In this document: piece after piece, positions 35,801-47,728 of the stretch
Numbering within the stretch: position 1 is the stretch's first letter
Layout of the letters: the number at the start of each line of letters is the position of its first letter
Program-made: the position numbers and the translations under genes
The notes under the pieces: model-generated
Databases searched by the model: none
What the model was told of the DNA's origin: nothing
What the model saw: the letters and a program-made list of their open reading frames with translations, nothing else
NCBI GenBank assembly: GCA_022605955.1
Contig: JAKCOZ010000251.1
Location: 186,001-250,000, forward strand
DNA: 64,000 nucleotides
From: Rallus limicola
Taxonomy: Eukaryota; Chordata; Aves; Gruiformes; Rallidae
Reading direction: 5' to 3'

Positions 35801-38800
35801 AGGTTCCAGGCATGTTCCCTCTTTCCAGGCAAAGGAAAAGGCTGAGAGCCAAAGTGACAGGGTCTGCTCGTGTGTCCTGTTAGGAGGTTTCAGACAAGCT
35901 ATGCCTTTCAGGCCTAGCTTCTTTACTTTGGGAGTTATTGCTGGACGTTTAGCATGTTTTGAACTGCAGTCTGCTAGGGCCGAGAAAAGCACCGTAGGAG
36001 GTTCCAGGCATGTTCCCTCTTTCCAGGCAAAGGAAAAGGCTGAGAGCCAAAGTGACAGGGTCTGCTCGTGTGTCCTGTTAGGAGGTTTCAGATGAGCTAT
36101 GCCTTTCAGGCCTAGCTTCTTTACTTTGGGAGTTATTGCTGGACGTTTAGCATGTTTTGAACTGCAGTCTGCTAGGGCCGAGAAAAGCAACGTAGGAGGT
36201 TCCAGGCATGTTCCCTCTTTCCAGGCAAAGGAAAATGCTGAGAGCCAAAGTGACAGGGTCTGCTCGTGTGTCCTGTTAGGAGGTTTCAGACAAGCTATGC
36301 CTTTCAGGCCTAGCTTCTTTACTTTGGGAGTTATTGCTGGATGTTTAGCATGTTTTGAACTGCAGTCTGCTAGGGCCGAGAAAAGCACCGTAGGAGGTTC
36401 CAGGCATGTTCCCTCTTTCCAGGCAAAGGAAAAGGCTGAGAGCCAAAGTGACAGGGTCTGCTCGTGTGTCCTGTTAGGAGGTTTCAGACGAGCTATGCCT
36501 TTCAGGCCTAGCTTCTTTACTTTGGGAGTTATTGCTGGACGTTTAGCATGTTTTGAACTGCAGTCTGCTAGGGCCGAGAAAAGCACCGTAGGAGGTTCCA
36601 GGCATGTTCCCTCTTTCCAGGCAAAGGAAAATGCTGAGAGCCAAAGTGACAGGGTCTGCTCGTGTGTCCTGTTAGGAGGTTTCAGACAAGCTATGCCTTT
36701 CAGGCCTAGCTTCTTTACTTTGGGAGTTATTGCTGGACGTTTAGCATGTTTTGAACTGCAGTCTGCTAGGGCCGAGAAAAGCACCGTAGGAGGTTCCAGG
36801 CATGTTCCCTCTTTCCAGGCAAAGGAAAAGGCTGAGAGCCAAAGTGACAGGGTCTGCTCGTGTGTCCTGTCAGGAGGTTTCAGACAAGCTATGCCTTTCA
36901 GGCCTAGCTTCTTTACTTTGGGAGTTATTGCTGGACGTTTAGCATGTTTTGAACTGCAGTCTGCTAGGGCCGAGAAAAGCACCGTAGGAGGTTCTAGGCA
37001 TGTTCCCTCTTTCCAGGCAAAGGAAAAGGCTGAGAGCCAAAGTGACAGGGTCTCCTCGTGTGTCCTGTTAGGAGGTTTCAGACGAGCTATGCCTTTCAGG
37101 CCTAGCTTCTTTACTTTGGGAGTTATTGCTGGACGTTTAGCATGTTTTGAACTGCAGTCTGCTAGGGCCGAGAAAAGCACCGTAGGAGGTTCCAGGCATG
37201 TTCCCTCTTTCCAGGCAAAGGAAAAGGCTGAGAGCCAAAGTGACAGGGTCTGCTCGTGTGTCCTGTTAGGAGGTTTCAGACGAGCTATGCCTTTCAGGCC
37301 TAGCTTCTTTACTTTGGGAGTTATTGCTGGACGTTTAGCATGTTTTGAACTGCAGTCTGCTAGGGCCGAGAAAAGCACCGTAGGAGGTTCCAGGCATGTT
37401 CCCTCTTTCCAGGCAAAGGAAAAGGCTGAGAGCCAAAGTGACAGGGTCTGCTCGTGTGTCCTGTTAGGAGGTTTCAGACAAGCTATGCCTTTCAGGCCTA
37501 GCTTCTTTACTTTGGGAGTTATTGCTGGATGTTTAGCATGTTTTGAACTGCAGTCTGCTAGGGCCGAGAAAAGCACCGTAGGAGGTTCCAGGCATGTTCC
37601 CTCTTTCCAGGCAAAGGAAAAGGCTGAGAGCCAAAGTGACAGGGTCTGCTCGTGTGTCCTGTTAGGAGGTTTCAGACGAGCTATGCCTTTCAGGCCTAGC
37701 TTCTTTACTTTGGGAGTTATTGCTGGACGTTTAGCATGTTTTGAACTGCAGTCTGCTAGGGCCGAGAAAAGCACCGTAGGATGTTCCAGGCATGTTCCCT
37801 CTTTCCAGGCAAAGGAAAAGGCTGAGAGCCAAAGTGACAGGGTCTGCTCGTGTGTCCTGTCAGGAGGTTTCAGACAAGCTATGCCTTTCAGGCCTAGCTT
37901 CTTTACTTTGGGAGTTATTGCTGGACGTTTAGCATGTTTTGAACTGCAGTCTGCTAGGGCCGAGAAAAGCACCGTAGGAGGTTCCAGGCATGTTCCCTCT
38001 TTCCAGGCAAAGGAAAAGGCTGAGAGCCAAAGTGACAGGGTCTGCTCGTGTGTCCTGTTAGGAGGTTTCAGACAAGCTATGCCTTTCAGGCCTAGCTTCT
38101 TTACTTTGGGAGTTATTGCTGGATGTTTAGCATGTTTTGAACTGCAGTCTGCTAGGGCCGAGAAAAGCACCGTAGGAGGTTCCAGGCATGTTCCCTCTTT
38201 CCAGGCAAAGGAAAAGGCTGAGAGCCAAAGTGACAGGGTCTGCTCGTGTGTCCTGTTAGGGGGTTTCAGACGAGCTATGCCTTTCAGGCCTAGCTTCTTT
38301 ACTTTGGGAGTTATTGCTGGATGTTTAGCATGTTTTGAACTGCAGTCTGCTAGGGCCGAGAAAAGCACCGTAGGAGGTTCCAGGCATGTTCCCTCTTTCC
38401 AGGCAAAGGAAAAGGCTGAGAGCCAAAGTGACAGGGTCTGCTCGTGTGTCCTGTTAGGGGGTTTCAGACAAGCTATGCCTTTCAGGCCTAGCTTCTTTAC
38501 TTTGGGAGTTATTGCTGGACGTTTAGCATGTTTTGAACTGCAGTCTGCTAGGGCCGAGAAAAGCACCGTAGGAGGTTCCAGGCATGTTCCCTCTTTCCAG
38601 GCAAAGGAAAAGGCTGAGAGCCAAAGTGACAGGGTCTGCTCGTGTGTCCTGTCAGGAGTTTTCAGACAAGCTATGCCTTTCAGGCCTAGCTTCTTTACTT
38701 TGGGAGTTATTGCTGGACGTTTAGCATGTTTTGAACTGCAGTCTGCTAGGGCCGAGAAAAGCACCGTAGGAGGTTCCAGGCATGTTCCCTCTTTCCAGGC

Positions 38801-40400
38801 AAAGGAAAAGGCTGAGAGCCAAAGTGACAGGGTCTGCTCGTGTGTCCTGTTAGGAGGTTTCAGACGAGCTATGCCTTTCAGGCCTAGCTTCTTTACTTTG
38901 GGAGTTATTGCTGGACGTTTAGCATGTTTTAAACTGCAGTCTGCTAGGGCCGAGAAAAGCACCGTAGGAGGTTCCAGGCATGTTCCCTCTTTCCAGGCAA
39001 AGGAAAAGGCTGAGAGCCAAAGTGACAGGGTCTGCTCGTGTGTCCTGTCAGGAGGTTTCAGACAAGCTATGCCTTTCAGGCCTAGCTTCTTTACTTTGGG
39101 AGTTATTGCTGGACGTTTAGCATGTTTTTAACTGCAGTCTGCTAGGGCCGAGAAAAGCACCGTAGGAGGTTCCAGGCATGTTCCCTCTTTCCAGGCAAAG
39201 GAAAATGCTGAGAGCCAAAGTGACAGGGTCTGCTCGTGTGTCCTGTTAGGAGGTTTCAGACAAGCTATGCCTTTCAGGCCTAGCTTCTTTACTTTGGGAG
39301 TTATTGCTGGACGTTTAGCATGTTTTGAACTGCAGTCTGCTAGGGCCGAGAAAAGCACCGTAGGAGGTTCCAGGCATGTTCCCTCTTTCCAGGCAAAGGA
39401 AAAGGCTGAGAGCCAAAGTGACAGGGTCTGCTCGTGTGTCCTGTCAGGAGGTTTCAGACAAGCTATGCCTTTCAGGCCTAACTTCTTTACTTTGGGAGTT
39501 ATTGCTGGACGTTTAGCATGTTTTGAACTGCAGTCTGCTAGGGCCGAGAAAAGCACCGTAGGAGGTTCCAGGCATGTTCCCTCTTTCCAGGCAAAGGAAA
39601 AGGCTGAGAGCCAAAGTGACAGGGTCTGCTCGTGTGTCCTGTTAGGAGGTTTCAGACGAGCTATGCCTTTCAGGCCTAGCTTCTTTACTTTGGGAGTTAT
39701 TGCTGGATGTTTAGCATGTTTTGAACTGCAGTCTGCTAGGGCCGAGAAAAGCACCGTAGGAGGTTCCAGGCATGTTCCCTCTTTCCAGGCAAAGGAAAAG
39801 GCTGAGAGCCAAAGTGACAGGGTCTGCTCGTGTGTCCTGTTAGGAGGTTTCAGACAAGCTATGCCTTTCAGGCCTAGCTTCTTTACTTTGGGAGTTATTG
39901 CTGGACGTTTAGCATGTTTTGAACTGCAGTCTGCTAGGGCCGAGAAAAGCACCGTAGGAGGTTCCAGGCATGTTCCCTCTTTCCAGGCAAAGGAAAAGGC
40001 TGAGAGCCAAAGTGACAGGGTCTGCTCGTGTGTCCTGTCAGGAGGTTTCAGACAAGCTATGCCTTTCAGGCCTAGCTTCTTTACTTTGGGTGTTATTGCT
40101 GGACGTTTAGCATGTTGTGACCTGCAGTCTGCTAGGGCCGAGAAAAGCACCGTAGGAGGTTCCAGGCATGTTCCCTCTTTCCAGGCAAAGGAAAATGCTG
40201 AGAGCCAAAGTGACAGGGTCTGCTCGTGTGTCCTGTTAGGAGGTTTCAGACAAGCTATGCCTTTCAGGCCTAGCTTCTTTACTTTGGGAGTTATTGCTGG
40301 ACGTTTAGCATGTTTTGAACTGCAGTCTGCTAGGGCCGAGAAAAGCACCGTAGGAGGTTCCAGGCATGTTCCCTCTTTCCAGGCAAAGGAAAAGGCTGAG
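35800..40400 (+). repeat. Zone C segmental duplication, copy 2 (~23 monomers)
   Basis: This segment repeats the markers of 25.9-30.5 kb in order: AGATGAGC (36091), AAGCAACG (36186), GTTCTAGG (36991), GTCAGGAGTTTTC (38652), GTTTTAAACTG and GTTTTTAACTG (38925-39132), CCTAACTTC (39478), TTTGGGTGTT plus TTGTGACC (40085-40120). Private changes are GTCTCCTCG (37053) and GTAGGATGTTCC (37776). Identity by eye is about 99.9% over roughly 4.6 kb. That is higher than between neighbouring monomers, so the block was copied as a unit. Confidence 0.85.
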
Positions 40401-42691
40401 AGCCAAAGTGACAGGGTCTGCTCGTGTGTCCTGTCAGGAGGTTTCAGACAAGCTATGCCTTTCAGGCCTAGCTTCTTTACTTTGGGAGTTATTGCTGGAC
40501 GTTTAGCATGTTTTGAACTGCAGTCTGCTAGGGCCGAGAAAAGCACCGTAGGAGGTTCTAGGCATGTTCCCTCTTTCCAGGCAAAGGAAAAGGCTGAGAG
40601 CCAAAGTGACAGGGTCTGCTCGTGTGTCCTGTTAGGAGGTTTCAGACGAGCTATGCCTTTCAGGCCTAGCTTCTTTACTTTGGGAGTTATTGCTGGACGT
40701 TTAGCATGTTTTGAACTGCAGTCTGCTAGGGCCGAGAAAAGCACCGTAGGAGGTTCCAGGCATGTTCCCTCTTTCCAGGCAAAGGAAAAGGCTGAGAGCC
40801 AAAGTGACAGGGTCTGCTCGTGTGTCCTGTTAGGAGGTTTCAGACGAGCTATGCCTTTCAGGCCTAGCTTCTTTACTTTGGGAGTTATTGCTGGACGTTT
40901 AGCATGTTTTGAACTGCAGTCTGCTAGGGCCGAGAAAAGCACCGTAGGAGGTTCCAGGCATGTTCCCTCTTTCCAGGCAAAGGAAAAGGCTGAGAGCCAA
41001 AGTGACAGGGTCTGCTCGTGTGTCCTGTTAGGAGGTTTCAGACAAGCTATGCCTTTCAGGCCTAGCTTCTTTACTTTGGGAGTTATTGCTGGATGTTTAG
41101 CATGTTTTGAACTGCAGTCTGCTAGGGCCGAGAAAAGCACCGTAGGAGGTTCCAGGCATGTTCCCTCTTTCCAGGCAAAGGAAAAGGCTGAGAGCCAAAG
41201 TGACAGGGTCTGCTCGTGTGTCCTGTTAGGAGGTTTCAGACGAGCTATGCCTTTCAGGCCTAGCTTCTTTACTTTGGGAGTTATTGCTGGACGTTTAGCA
41301 TGTTTTGAACTGCAGTCTGCTAGGGCCGAGAAAAGCACCGTAGGAGGTTCCAGGCATGTTCCCTCTTTCCAGGCAAAGGAAAAGGCTGAGAGCCAAAGTG
41401 ACAGGGTCTGCTCGTGTGTCCTGTCAGGAGGTTTCAGACAAGCTATGCCTTTCAGGCCTAGCTTCTTTACTTTGGGAGTTATTGCTGGACGTTTAGCATG
41501 TTTTGAACTGCAGTCTGCTAGGGCCGAGAAAAGCACCGTAGGAGGTTCCAGGCATGTTCCCTCTTTCCAGGCAAAGGAAAAGGCTGAGAGCCAAAGTGAC
41601 AGGGTCTGCTCGTGTGTCCTGTTAGGAGGTTTCAGACAAGCTATGCCTTTCAGGCCTAGCTTCTTTACTTTGGGAGTTATTGCTGGATGTTTAGCATGTT
41701 TTGAACTGCAGTCTGCTAGGGCCGAGAAAAGCACCGTAGGAGGTTCCAGGCATGTTCCCTCTTTCCAGGCAAAGGAAAAGGCTGAGAGCCAAAGTGACAG
41801 GGTCTGCTCGTGTGTCCTGTTAGGAGGTTTCAGACGAGCTATGCCTTTCAGGCCTAGCTTCTTTACTTTGGGAGTTATTGCTGGATGTTTAGCATGTTTT
41901 GAACTGCAGTCTGCTAGGGCCGAGAAAAGCACCGTAGGAGGTTCCAGGCATGTTCCCTCTTTCCAGGCAAAGGAAAAGGCTGAGAGCCAAAGTGACAGGG
42001 TCTGCTCGTGTGTCCTGTTAGGGGGTTTCAGACAAGCTATGCCTTTCAGGCCTAGCTTCTTTACTTTGGGAGTTATTGCTGGACGTTTAGCATGTTTTGA
42101 ACTGCAGTCTGCTAGGGCCGAGAAAAGCACCGTAGGAGGTTCCAGGCATGTTCCCTCTTTCCAGGCAAAGGAAAAGGCTGAGAGCCAAAGTGACAGGGTC
42201 TGCTCGTGTGTCCTGTCAGGAGTTTTCAGACAAGCTATGCCTTTCAGGCCTAGCTTCTTTACTTTGGGAGTTATTGCTGGACGTTTAGCATGTTTTGAAC
42301 TGCAGTCTGCTAGGGCCGAGAAAAGCACCGTAGGAGGTTCCAGGCATGTTCCCTCTTTCCAGGCAAAGGAAAAGGCTGAGAGCCAAAGTGACAGGGTCTG
42401 CTCGTGTGTCCTGTTAGGAGGTTTCAGACGAGCTATGCCTTTCAGGCCTAGCTTCTTTACTTTGGGAGTTATTGCTGGACGTTTAGCATGTTTTAAACTG
42501 CAGTCTGCTAGGGCCGAGAAAAGCACCGTAGGAGGTTCCAGGCATGTTCCCTCTTTCCAGGCAAAGGAAAAGGCTGAGAGCCAAAGTGACAGGGTCTGCT
42601 CGTGTGTCCTGTCAGGAGGTTTCAGACAAGCTATGCCTTTCAGGCCTAGCTTCTTTACTTTGGGAGTTATTGCTGGACGTTTAGCATGTTT
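39128..42691 (+). repeat. Zone C higher-order unit of 18 monomers
   Basis: The length is 3,564 bp, exactly 18 x 198, from one GTTTTTAAC marker to the next. Successive units include GAAAATGCT (39204), CTGTCAGG, CCTAACTTC, GGATGT, CTGTCAGG, TTGTGACC with GAAAATGCT (40115-40200), CTGTCAGG, GTTCTAGG (40555), and finally GTCAGGAGTTTTC (42215) and GTTTTAAAC (42490). Its right two-thirds matches 36.6-39.1 kb at an offset of 18 units; its left part matches the start of the 29.2-kb segment. It therefore looks like a tandem higher-order unit formed partly from copy 2. Confidence 0.85.
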
Positions 42692-45067
42692 TTAACTGCA
42701 GTCTGCTAGGGCCGAGAAAAGCACCGTAGGAGGTTCCAGGCATGTTCCCTCTTTCCAGGCAAAGGAAAATGCTGAGAGCCAAAGTGACAGGGTCTGCTCG
42801 TGTGTCCTGTTAGGAGGTTTCAGACAAGCTATGCCTTTCAGGCCTAGCTTCTTTACTTTGGGAGTTATTGCTGGACGTTTAGCATGTTTTGAACTGCAGT
42901 CTGCTAGGGCCGAGAAAAGCACCGTAGGAGGTTCCAGGCATGTTCCCTCTTTCCAGGCAAAGGAAAAGGCTGAGAGCCAAAGTGACAGGGTCTGCTCGTG
43001 TGTCCTGTCAGGAGGTTTCAGACAAGCTATGCCTTTCAGGCCTAGCTTCTTTACTTTGGGAGTTATTGCTGGACGTTTAGCATGTTTTGAACTGCAGTCT
43101 GCTAGGGCCGAGAAAAGCACCGTAGGAGGTTCCAGGCATGTTCCCTCTTTCCAGGCAAAGGAAAAGGCTGAGAGCCAAAGTGACAGGCTCTGCTCGTGTG
43201 TCCTGTTAGGAGGTTTCAGACGAGCTATGCCTTTCAGGCCTAGCTTCTTTACTTTGGGAGTTATTGCTGGATGTTTAGCATGTTTTGAACTGCAGTCTGC
43301 TAGGGCCGAGAAAAGCACCGTAGGAGGTTCCAGGCATGTTCCCTCTTTCCAGGCAAAGGAAAAGGCTGAGAGCCAAAGTGACAGGGTCTGCTCGTGTGTC
43401 CTGTTAGGAGGTTTCAGACGAGCTATGCCTTTCAGGCCTAGCTTCTTTACTTTGGGAGTTATTGCTGGATGTTTAGCATGTTTTGAACTGCAGTCTGCTA
43501 GGGCCGAGAAAAGCACCGTAGGAGGTTCCAGGCATGTTCCCTCTTTCCAGGCAAAGGAAAAGGCTGAGAGCCAAAGTGACAGGGTCTGCTCGTGTGTCCT
43601 GTTAGGAGGTTTCAGACGAGCTATGCCTTTCAGGCCTAGCTTCTTTACTTTGGGAGTTATTGCTGGACGTTTAGCATGTTTTGAACTGCAGTCTGCTAGG
43701 GCCGAGAAAAGCACCGTAGGAGGTTCCAGGCATGTTCCCTCTTTCCAGGCAAAGGAAAAGGCTGAGAGCCAAAGTGACAGGGTCTGCTCGTGTGTCCTGT
43801 CAGGAGGTTTCAGACAAGCTATGCCTTTCAGGCCTAGCTTCTTTACTTTGGGAGTTATTGCTGGACGTTTAGCATGTTTTGAACTGCAGTCTGCTAGGGC
43901 CGAGAAAAGCACCGTAGGAGGTTCCAGGCATGTTCCCTCTTTCCAGGCAAAGGAAAAGGCTGAGAGCCAAAGTGACAGGGTCTGCTCGTGTGTCCTGTTA
44001 GGAGGTTTCAGACAAGCTATGCCTTTCAGGCCTAGCTTCTTTACTTTGGGAGTTATTGCTGGATGTTTAGCATGTTTTGAACTGCAGTCTGCTAGGGCCG
44101 AGAAAAGCACCGTAGGAGGTTCCAGGCATGTTCCCTCTTTCCAGGCAAAGGAAAAGGCTGAGAGCCAAAGTGACAGGGTCTGCTCGTGTGTCCTGTTAGG
44201 AGGTTTCAGACGAGCTATGCCTTTCAGGCCTAGCTTCTTTACTTTGGGAGTTATTGCTGGATGTTTAGCATGTTTTGAACTGCAGTCTGCTAGGGCCGAG
44301 AAAAGCACCGTAGGAGGTTCCAGGCATGTTCCCTCTTTCCAGGCAAAGGAAAAGGCTGAGAGCCAAAGTGACAGGGTCTGCTCGTGTGTCCTGTTAGGGG
44401 GTTTCAGACAAGCTATGCCTTTCAGGCCTAGCTTCTTTACTTTGGGAGTTATTGCTGGACGTTTAGCATGTTTTGAACTGCAGTCTGCTAGGGCCGAGAA
44501 AAGCACCGTAGGAGGTTCCAGGCATGTTCCCTCTTTCCAGGCAAAGGAAAAGGCTGAGAGCCAAAGTGACAGGGTCTGCTCGTGTGTCCTGTCAGGAGTT
44601 TTCAGACAAGCTATGCCTTTCAGGCCTAGCTTCTTTACTTTGGGAGTTATTGCTGGACGTTTAGCATGTTTTGAACTGCAGTCTGCTAGGGCCGAGAAAA
44701 GCACCGTAGGAGGTTCCAGGCATGTTCCCTCTTTCCAGGCAAAGGAAAAGGCTGAGAGCCAAAGTGACAGGGTCTGCTCGTGTGTCCTGTTAGGAGGTTT
44801 CAGACGAGCTATGCCTTTCAGGCCTAGCTTCTTTACTTTGGGAGTTATTGCTGGACGTTTAGCATGTTTTAAACTGCAGTCTGCTAGGGCCGAGAAAAGC
44901 ACCGTAGGAGGTTCCAGGCATGTTCCCTCTTTCCAGGCAAAGGAAAAGGCTGAGAGCCAAAGTGACAGGGTCTGCTCGTGTGTCCTGTCAGGAGGTTTCA
45001 GACAAGCTATGCCTTTCAGGCCTAGCTTCTTTACTTTGGGAGTTATTGCTGGACGTTTAGCATGTTT
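42692..45067 (+). repeat. Zone C higher-order unit of 12 monomers (six-monomer deletion derivative)
   Basis: The length is 2,376 bp, exactly 12 x 198, bounded by the same GTTTTTAAC markers as the preceding 18-monomer unit. Both ends match that unit: GAAAATGCT (42768) then CTGTCAGG at the start, and GTCAGGAGTTTTC (44592), GTTTTAAAC (44868) at the end. The middle lacks the TTGTGACC and GTTCTAGG units. Loss of six monomers in register explains the size. A private GACAGGCTCTG lies at 43185. Confidence 0.85.
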
Positions 45068-47728
45068 TTAACTGCAGTCTGCTAGGGCCGAGAAAAGCAC
45101 CGTAGGAGGTTCCAGGCATGTTCCCTCTTTCCAGGCAAAGGAAAATGCTGAGAGCCAAAGTGACAGGGTCTGCTCGTGTGTCCTGTTAGGAGGTTTCAGA
45201 CAAGCTATGCCTTTCAGGCCTAGCTTCTTTACTTTGGGAGTTATTGCTGGACGTTTAGCATGTTTTGAACTGCAGTCTGCTAGGGCCGAGAAAAGCACCG
45301 TAGGAGGTTCCAGGCATGTTCCCTCTTTCCAGGCAAAGGAAAAGGCTGAGAGCCAAAGTGACAGGGTCTGCTCGTGTGTCCTGTCAGGAGGTTTCAGACA
45401 AGCTATGCCTTTCAGGCCTAGCTTCTTTACTTTGGGAGTTATTGCTGGACGTTTAGCATGTTTTGAACTGCAGTCTGCTAGGGCCGAGAAAAGCACCGTA
45501 GGAGGTTCCAGGCATGTTCCCTCTTTCCAGGCAAAGGAAAAGGCTGAGAGCCAAAGTGACAGGGTCTGCTCGTGTGTCCTGTTAGGAGGTTTCAGACGAG
45601 CTATGCCTTTCAGGCCTAGCTTCTTTACTTTGGGAGTTATTGCTGGATGTTTAGCATGTTTTGAACTGCAGTCTGCTAGGGCCGAGAAAAGCACCGTAGG
45701 AGGTTCCAGGCATGTTCCCTCTTTCCAGGCAAAGGAAAAGGCTGAGAGCCAAAGTGACAGGGTCTGCTCGTGTGTCCTGTTAGGAGGTTTCAGACGATCT
45801 ATGCCTTTCAGGCCTAGCTTCTTTACTTTGGGAGTTATTGCTGGACGTTTAGCATGTTTTGAACTGCAGTCTGCTAGGGCCGAGAAAAGCACCGTAGGAG
45901 GTTCCAGGCATGTTCCCTCTTTCCAGGCAAAGGAAAAGGCTGAGAGCCAAAGTGACAGGGTCTGCTCGTGTGTCCTGTCAGGAGGTTTCAGACAAGCTAT
46001 GCCTTTCAGGCCTAGCTTCTTTACTTTGGGAGTTATTGCTGGACGTTTAGCATATTTTGAACTGCAGTCTGCTAGGGCCGAGAAAAGCACCGTAGGAGGT
46101 TCCAGGCATGTTCCCTCTTTCCAGGCAAAGGAAAAGTCTGAGAGCCAAAGTGACAGGGTCTGCTCGTGTGTCCTGTTAGGAGGTTTCAGACGAGCTATGC
46201 CTTTCAGGCCTAGCTTCTTTACTTTGGGAGTTATTGCTGGATGTTTAGCATGTTTTGAACTGCAGTCTGCTAGGGCCGAGAAAAGCACCGTAGGAGGTTC
46301 CAGGCATGTTCCCTCTTTCCAGGCAAAGGAAAAGGCTGAGAGCCAAAGTGACAGGGTCTGCTCGTGTGTCCTGTTAGGAGGTTTCAGACAAGCTATGCCT
46401 TTCAGGCCTAGCTTCTTTACTTTGGGAGTTATTGCTGGACGTTTAGCATGTTTTGAACTGCAGTCTGCTAGGGCCGAGAAAAGCACCGTAGGAGGTTCCA
46501 GGCATGTTCCCTCTTTCCAGGCAAAGGAAAAGGCTGAGAGCCAAAGTGACAGGGTCTGCTCGTGTGTCCTGTTAGGAGGTTTCAGACGAGCTATGCCTTT
46601 CAGGCCTAGCTTCTTTACTTTGGGAGTTATTGCTGGACGTTTAGCATGTTTTGAACTGCAGTCTGCTAGGGCCGAGAAAAGCACCGTAGGAGGTTCCAGG
46701 CATGTTCCCTCTTTCCAGGCAAAGGAAAAGGCTGAGAGCCAAAGTGACAGGGTCTGCTCGTGTGTCCTGTCAAGAGGTTTCAGACAAGCTATGCCTTTCA
46801 GGCCTAGCTTCTTTACTTTGGGAGTTATTGCTGGACGTTTAGCATGTTTTGAACTGCAGTCTGCTAGGGCCGAGAAAAGCACCGTAGGAGGTTCCAGGCA
46901 TGTTCCCTCTTTCCAGGCAAAGGAAAAGGCTGAGAGCCAAAGTGACAGGGTCTGCTCGTGTGTCCTGTTAGGAGGTTTCAGACAAGCTATGCCTTTCAGG
47001 CCTAGCTTCTTTACTTTAGGAGTTATTGCTGGACGTTTAGCATGTTTTGAACTGCAGTCTGCTAGGGCCGAGAAAAGCACCGTAGGAGGTTCCAGGCATG
47101 TTCCCTCTTTCCAGGCAAAGGAAAAGGCTGAGAGCCAAAGTGACAGGGTCTGCTCGTGTGTCCTGTTAGGAGGTTTCAGACAAGCTATGCCTTTCAGGCC
47201 TAGCTTCTTTACTTTGGGAGTTATTGCTGGATGTTTAGCATGTTTTGAACTGCAGTCTGCTAGGGCCGAGAAAAGCACCGTAGGAGGTTCCAGGCATGTT
47301 CCCTCTTTCCAGGCAAAGGAAAAGGCTGAGAGCCAAAGTGACAGGGTCTGCTCGTGTGTCCTGTTAGGGGGTTTCAGACAAGCTATGCCTTTCAGGCCTA
47401 GCTTCTTTACTTTGGGAGTTATTGCTGGACGTTTAGCATGTTTTGAACTGCAGTCTGCTAGGGCCGAGAAAAGCACCGTAGGAGGTTCCAGGCATGTTCC
47501 CTCTTTCCAGGCAAAGGAAAAGGCTGAGAGCCAAAGTGACAGGGTCTGCTCGTGTGTCCTGTTAGGAGGTTTCAGACGAGCTATGCCTTTCAGGCCTAGC
47601 TTCTTTACTTTGGGAGTTATTGCTGGACGTTTAGCATGTTTTGAACTGCAGTCTGCTAGGGCCGAGAAAAGCACCGTAGGAGGTTCCAGGCATGTTCCCT
47701 CTTTCCAGGCAAAGGAAAAGGCTGAGAG
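45068..47728 (+). repeat. Transition from zone C to zone D (~13 monomers)
   Basis: It opens like the two preceding units (GAAAATGCT at 45144, CTGTCAGG, GACGAG, GGATGT) and then departs from them. Private changes include GACGATCTATG (45793), GCATATTTTG (46050), AAAAGTCTGAG (46132), CTGTCAAGAGG (46768) and TTTAGGAGTT (47016). CTGTCAAGAGG reappears in zone D at 50.13, 50.53, 52.51 and 52.90 kb. Confidence 0.7.

Noticed and set aside
33869..38962. Giant minus-strand open frame (1,697 codons) as a gene
   Set aside because: The same bases are open on the + strand. This frame starts at a variant-created ATG, and its left (3') end is simply an AGAGTCAAAG variant (GGCTCT to GACTCT on that strand), which creates TGA.
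25900..40400. Zone C duplicated block as an assembly artefact
   Set aside because: Not provable either way without reads, but the copies differ at several private bases (30171, 37053, 37776) and have different flanks, which argues for real duplication.
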